Below the pieces are notes generated by a model. It was not told the origin of the DNA and made no database searches. It saw only the letters and a program-made list of their open reading frames with translations. From contig JBBQVZ010000008.1 in NCBI GenBank assembly GCA_038211015.1, positions 1 through 47,429 on the forward strand: a stretch of DNA of 47,429 nt, read 5' to 3'. This document shows, piece after piece, positions 43,382 through 47,429 of the stretch. A program made the position numbers and the translations under genes. This stretch comes from JBBQVZ01 sp038211015 (GTDB taxonomy: Bacteria; Actinomycetota; UBA4738; HRBIN12). Numbering within the stretch: the stretch's first letter is position 1; every line of letters begins with the position of its first letter.

Positions 43382-43612
43382 ATGGTCGTCGAGTCGACGG
43401 AACGCCCGATCCCGTTCACCAACAACCGTGCGTTGACGGAGCTCGTCCACAGCCGGAAGCAACTGGACGGAGCGAGGAGGTCCCTCGAGCTCGGGCTCGA
43501 GATCCTCCGGCAACTGAACGCAGAGGCGGCCGGCGCTCCCATCGACGCACTCGAGCGGGTGCTCAGCCAGGTCGAAGAAGCCGACGCGGCGCTCTGGGAG
43601 CTGGCGCAGTAG
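43382..43612 (+). CDS. Small helical protein of unknown function
   Basis: A 76-residue, probably all-helical protein: a short N-terminal segment, then a coiled-coil-like stretch (LVHSRKQLDGARRSLELGLE, ALERVLSQVEEADAALWEL). ATG 43382 has a very strong GGAGGAGG site. It is convergent with the small membrane protein gene by 4 bp. No family is recognised. Confidence 0.65.
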   Translation: MVVESTERPIPFTNNRALTELVHSRKQLDGARRSLELGLEILRQLNAEAAGAPIDALERVLSQVEEADAALWELAQ

Positions 43613-43616
43613 CTCT

Positions 43617-43796
43617 CTAGCTCTCCGGCGGCTTGGCGTAGCGCGGCATGAGCTCCCTCGTCTCCTGATGGACGTCGTTCCCCCCGGCGACCGGTGCTTC
43701 TCGCTTACCGGCGGCGACGACGGCCATCACGAGACTTCCGATGACACCGCCGACGAACAGACCGACGATGAGGCCGGCCAGCATGCCCTCGTTCAT
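43617..43796 (-). CDS. Small single-helix membrane protein
   Basis: A 59-residue protein with one glycine-zipper membrane helix (MLAGLIVGLFVGGVIGSLVM) near its start and a basic, soluble tail (KREAPVAGG...ELMPRYAKPPES). The start at 43796 is chosen to place the helix at the N-terminus. A longer frame to 43901 has no better ribosome site. The function is unknown, and the reality of the gene is moderately supported. Confidence 0.5.
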   Translation of the reverse strand: MNEGMLAGLIVGLFVGGVIGSLVMAVVAAGKREAPVAGGNDVHQETRELMPRYAKPPES

Positions 43797-43940
43797 GACG
43801 TCGTGACGGATAGCTTGGTGGCAGCGATCTGCTTCACTCGACCCCCCGGAGTCGTGAGGTGCTGACCATAGCGTCAGCACGTGCCCCGCAACTGTCGGCA
43901 ATGCGACCTACAGCAGATGGGTCCCAGGTAGGCTGCGTGC

Positions 43941-44873
43941 ATGAGGTTCTTGGTTACCGGCGCCGCCGGATTCATCGGCTCGGCGATCTGCCGCCGTCTG
44001 GTCGCCGAGGGACACGACGTGGTCGGCCTGGACGATCTCTCGGTTGGAAGCGCCGAGCAGCTCGCCGGCGTACCGGAGGTGCGCCTCGAGGTTGCCGATG
44101 TCCGCGACCGGGAGGCCGTGGCGGCTGCCGCGAAGGGATGCGACGTGATCGCGCACCAGGCGGCGATGAAGTCGGTGCCCCGCTCGATCGAGGAGCCCGC
44201 GCGCTACACCGACGTGAACGTGATGGGGACGCTCAACGTGCTCTTGGCCGCCCGCGAGCGCCCGGCGACCGTGGTCTTCGCATCGTCATCGTCGGTGTAC
44301 GGGGATCAGGATCGGTTCCCGCAGACCGAGGAGATGGCCCCCCGTCCCCGGTCGCCGTATGCGGCCAGCAAACTGGCGGGGGAGGGGTACTGCCGTTCAT
44401 GGTGGGAGAGCTACCGCGTCCCCGTGATCGCGCTCCGCTACTACAACGTGTACGGACCGGGGCAGGACCCGGCGAGCGAGTACGCGGCCGTCGTGACCCG
44501 CTTCATCGCGGCCTGCCTCACGGGCTCCAAGCCGACGATCTACGGCGACGGCGAGCAGTCGCGCGACTTCGTGTTCATCGACGACGTCGTCGAGGCGAAC
44601 CTGCTCGCTGCCCGGGCGGCGGGGGAGGCGTTCGGTCGCGCGTTCAACATCGGCGGCGGAGCCGAGCCGACGTCCGTGAACCGGCTCCTCGACCTGATCG
44701 CCGCTTCGTGTGGCGTCGAACCCGAAGCAGTGCACGAGCCCGAACGACAAGGAGACATCCGCCGAAGCGAGGCCGACGTCAGGCTCGCGCGCTCCCTGCT
44801 CGGTTTCGACCCGAAGGTCGACATCGCCGATGGTCTGCGTCGCACCGTTGACTGGTTCCGCGAACGCATGTGA
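43941..44873 (+). CDS. NAD-dependent UDP-sugar epimerase (GalE-like SDR)
   Basis: A 310-residue extended SDR: LVTGAAGFIGSAI at the start, DVIAHQAAMKSVPRSIEEP, VFASSSSVYG (catalytic Ser), SPYAASKLAGE (Tyr-x3-Lys), YYNVYGPGQDP and RDFVFIDDVVEANLL. It interconverts C4 epimers of UDP-glucose, UDP-GlcNAc or a related nucleotide sugar and could feed the polysaccharide locus. The Wbp/GalE-like SASEYAAVVTRF pattern suggests N-acetylated or uronic substrates. It is followed by a DivIVA-like gene with a GTGA overlap. Confidence 0.9.
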   Translation: MRFLVTGAAGFIGSAICRRLVAEGHDVVGLDDLSVGSAEQLAGVPEVRLEVADVRDREAVAAAAKGCDVIAHQAAMKSVPRSIEEPARYTDVNVMGTLNVLLAARERPATVVFASSSSVYGDQDRFPQTEEMAPRPRSPYAASKLAGEGYCRSWWESYRVPVIALRYYNVYGPGQDPASEYAAVVTRFIAACLTGSKPTIYGDGEQSRDFVFIDDVVEANLLAARAAGEAFGRAFNIGGGAEPTSVNRLLDLIAASCGVEPEAVHEPERQGDIRRSEADVRLARSLLGFDPKVDIADGLRRTVDWFRERM

Positions 44874-45376
44874 GCGACAGGGCGGAAGGCCGGCGGTTCG
44901 GGTCGGTCCGGCGTGGCTACGATCCCGCGCAGGTTGACGCCTTCTTGGTCGCGATCGCCACGAGCATCGAGGCCCTCGAGACGGAGTTGCAGGAGGCTCG
45001 GGACTTCGTTGAGGATCCGGCCCAGGGTCCGCAGCCCGCAGCTGAGGGATCCACGAGACGCATCGCCAGGATCGTCGAGGCTGGAGAGCGCGGGATCGAG
45101 CAGTTGCTCGCGGAGGCGCAGGGGGAAGCAGCCACGATCGTCGCCGAAGCCAAGGCCGAAGCCGATCGCGCCACGAGTGACGCGCAGAGGGTGGCCAAGC
45201 GCGCGGTAGGGGAAGCGCGAACGTTCCTCGATCAGGTGGAGGAGGATGCAAAGGCGATGGTCTCCGGCGCCGACGAACGCCGTCGGCGGATGATCGATGA
45301 GGTCCGGACGATGCAGGAGCGCCTCGTGAACGTCGCGCAGGCGCTCGAACTCGTATTCGACCCGGAGGCCTCCTAA
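44870..45376 (+). CDS. DivIVA-domain coiled-coil protein
   Basis: A 168-residue protein. The N-terminal FGSVRRGYDPAQVDAFLVAI is the DivIVA/GpsB pattern (Arg-Gly-Tyr-Asp), followed by a long Ala/Glu-rich coiled coil (about 70-160). DivIVA-type proteins organise polar growth and wall synthesis in actinobacteria. GTG 44870 overlaps the epimerase stop. Its 3' end overlaps the convergent hypothetical gene by 4 bp. Length is shorter than Wag31, so it is a small paralogue. Confidence 0.8.
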   Translation: MSDRAEGRRFGSVRRGYDPAQVDAFLVAIATSIEALETELQEARDFVEDPAQGPQPAAEGSTRRIARIVEAGERGIEQLLAEAQGEAATIVAEAKAEADRATSDAQRVAKRAVGEARTFLDQVEEDAKAMVSGADERRRRMIDEVRTMQERLVNVAQALELVFDPEAS

Positions 45377-45762
45377 GCCTCGATGCCGATCCGAGCGCAG
45401 TCGGATCCGGTGAGCGTGCCGAGGATGTGGACGATGACGAACTTGAACCGTGCTCGCTTCACCACCTCGCAGTCGTACGGCGTGTCCACGTCGACGAACC
45501 CCCCGCTCGGGAGGGCGGCGACCCAGAGTTCTGGCTCCCACTGCCCGCGCGTCACGGCTTCCAGTCTGGCCTTCACGGTCGCCTCGCCCAGGAGCGGCGC
45601 GAAGGGGTTGCTCCTCACCTGGTCGACCCTGACCATCGTCGTGGGGGCTGTTCGCTTGCCTTCCACCAGTTCGAGGAACCACTCCGCGATCTGCGGGTCC
45701 GTCATCTCGCGCTGAGCGTCCCCGATGCCTGTTGGCCGCATGTGCTCCGCCTTCCGCATCAT
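45373..45762 (-). CDS. Hypothetical protein, 129 residues
   Basis: A 129-residue protein with no family recognised. It has a mixed alpha/beta pattern: AEWFLELVEGKRTAPTTM, VDQVRSNPFAPLLGEATV, WVAALPSGGFVDVDTPYD and ARFKFVIVHILGTLTG. ATG 45762 has GAGGAGG 6 bp upstream, which strongly supports the start. It lies between the DivIVA-like gene and the UvrA-like gene. Confidence 0.6.
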   Translation of the reverse strand: MMRKAEHMRPTGIGDAQREMTDPQIAEWFLELVEGKRTAPTTMVRVDQVRSNPFAPLLGEATVKARLEAVTRGQWEPELWVAALPSGGFVDVDTPYDCEVVKRARFKFVIVHILGTLTGSDCARIGIEA

Positions 45763-45884
45763 GCCTCGCCTCCTCGTTGCGGGGCACCCACCGTCACGCA
45801 AACCCAGGCCAACCGCATCCCCCTTTCGGTCCCAGTTCCTGGAAAGCGAGAGATCTCGTCTCACGGTGTCCGCGAGGGCCTCGG

Positions 45885-47429
<1,545 letters not shown>

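Overview
This is a G+C-rich bacterial window (47,429 bp) with features pointing to an actinomycete-like (Actinomycetota) host: NarL/LuxR-type two-component regulators, a DivIVA-type coiled-coil protein, Tat-exported secreted proteins, frequent GTG starts and tight ATGA/GTGA translational coupling. No rRNA, tRNA, CRISPR array, transposase or prophage gene was recognised. The taxon cannot be fixed from sequence alone. Both ends cut genes: an MFS transporter on the left and a UvrA-like ATPase on the right.

Layout. (1) 1-657: C-terminal half of an MFS exporter. (2) 793-7018, minus strand: an apparent operon of a membrane protein, an acyl-CoA-dehydrogenase-like flavoenzyme, a stand-alone adenylation enzyme, a carrier protein, and an SGNH-like/lipoyl-like mosaic protein. 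The dehydrogenase, ligase and carrier trio matches the L-prolyl-to-pyrrolyl-carrier cassette of pyoluteorin and prodiginine pathways. (3) 7061-9069: a secreted Asp-box (sialidase-like) propeller protein and an XRE regulator. (4) 9070-12091: a histidine kinase and two response regulators. (5) 12088-36883: a large surface polysaccharide locus. It holds a PglF-like dehydratase, Wzz/BY-kinase, UDP-sugar dehydrogenase, glycosyltransferases, two sulfotransferase-like genes, an ABC exporter, PglD-like acetyltransferase, PglC-like phosphoglycosyltransferase, TagB-like transferase, GNAT protein, two polymerase/ligase-like membrane proteins, a polysaccharide deacetylase and a PglE-like aminotransferase. 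PglF, PglE, PglD and PglC homologues together suggest that the repeat unit starts on a diacetyl-bacillosamine-type sugar. (6) 36900-43166: HprK-like kinases, a beta-helix protein, two Tat-exported proteins, a 46-residue peptide and a PqqD-redoxin fusion. (7) 43382-47429: small proteins, a sugar epimerase, a DivIVA-like protein, a hypothetical gene and the UvrA-like gene.

The most unusual content is a dispersed peptide-modification-like system inside the polysaccharide locus. It has three stand-alone PqqD-like proteins (12088, 12375, 18752), a PqqD domain fused to a thioredoxin-like domain (41578-42345), two HprK-like kinases with intact P-loops (36900-37721, 40692-41570), a paralogue that has lost the P-loop (42342-43166), and an NTP_transf_5-type nucleotidyltransferase (19038-20177). 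A previously easy-to-miss 46-codon gene (40521-40661), with a helical N-terminus and a Ser/Thr-rich tail, lies directly beside them. HprK-like kinases, PqqD-like domains and this nucleotidyltransferase type co-occur in some lasso-peptide and exopolysaccharide loci, but no lasso cyclase or leader protease is present here. The working inference is that the 46-mer, or one of the adjacent Tat proteins, is bound by the PqqD domains and modified.

Regulation is probably through the histidine kinase and two response regulators just upstream, a third LuxR-type protein with a degenerate receiver domain, and a small sigma-region-4-like protein. The stretch from about 20,180 to 24,690 looks less G+C-rich and contains a decayed acyltransferase gene, as expected for a recombining variable core of a capsule locus.
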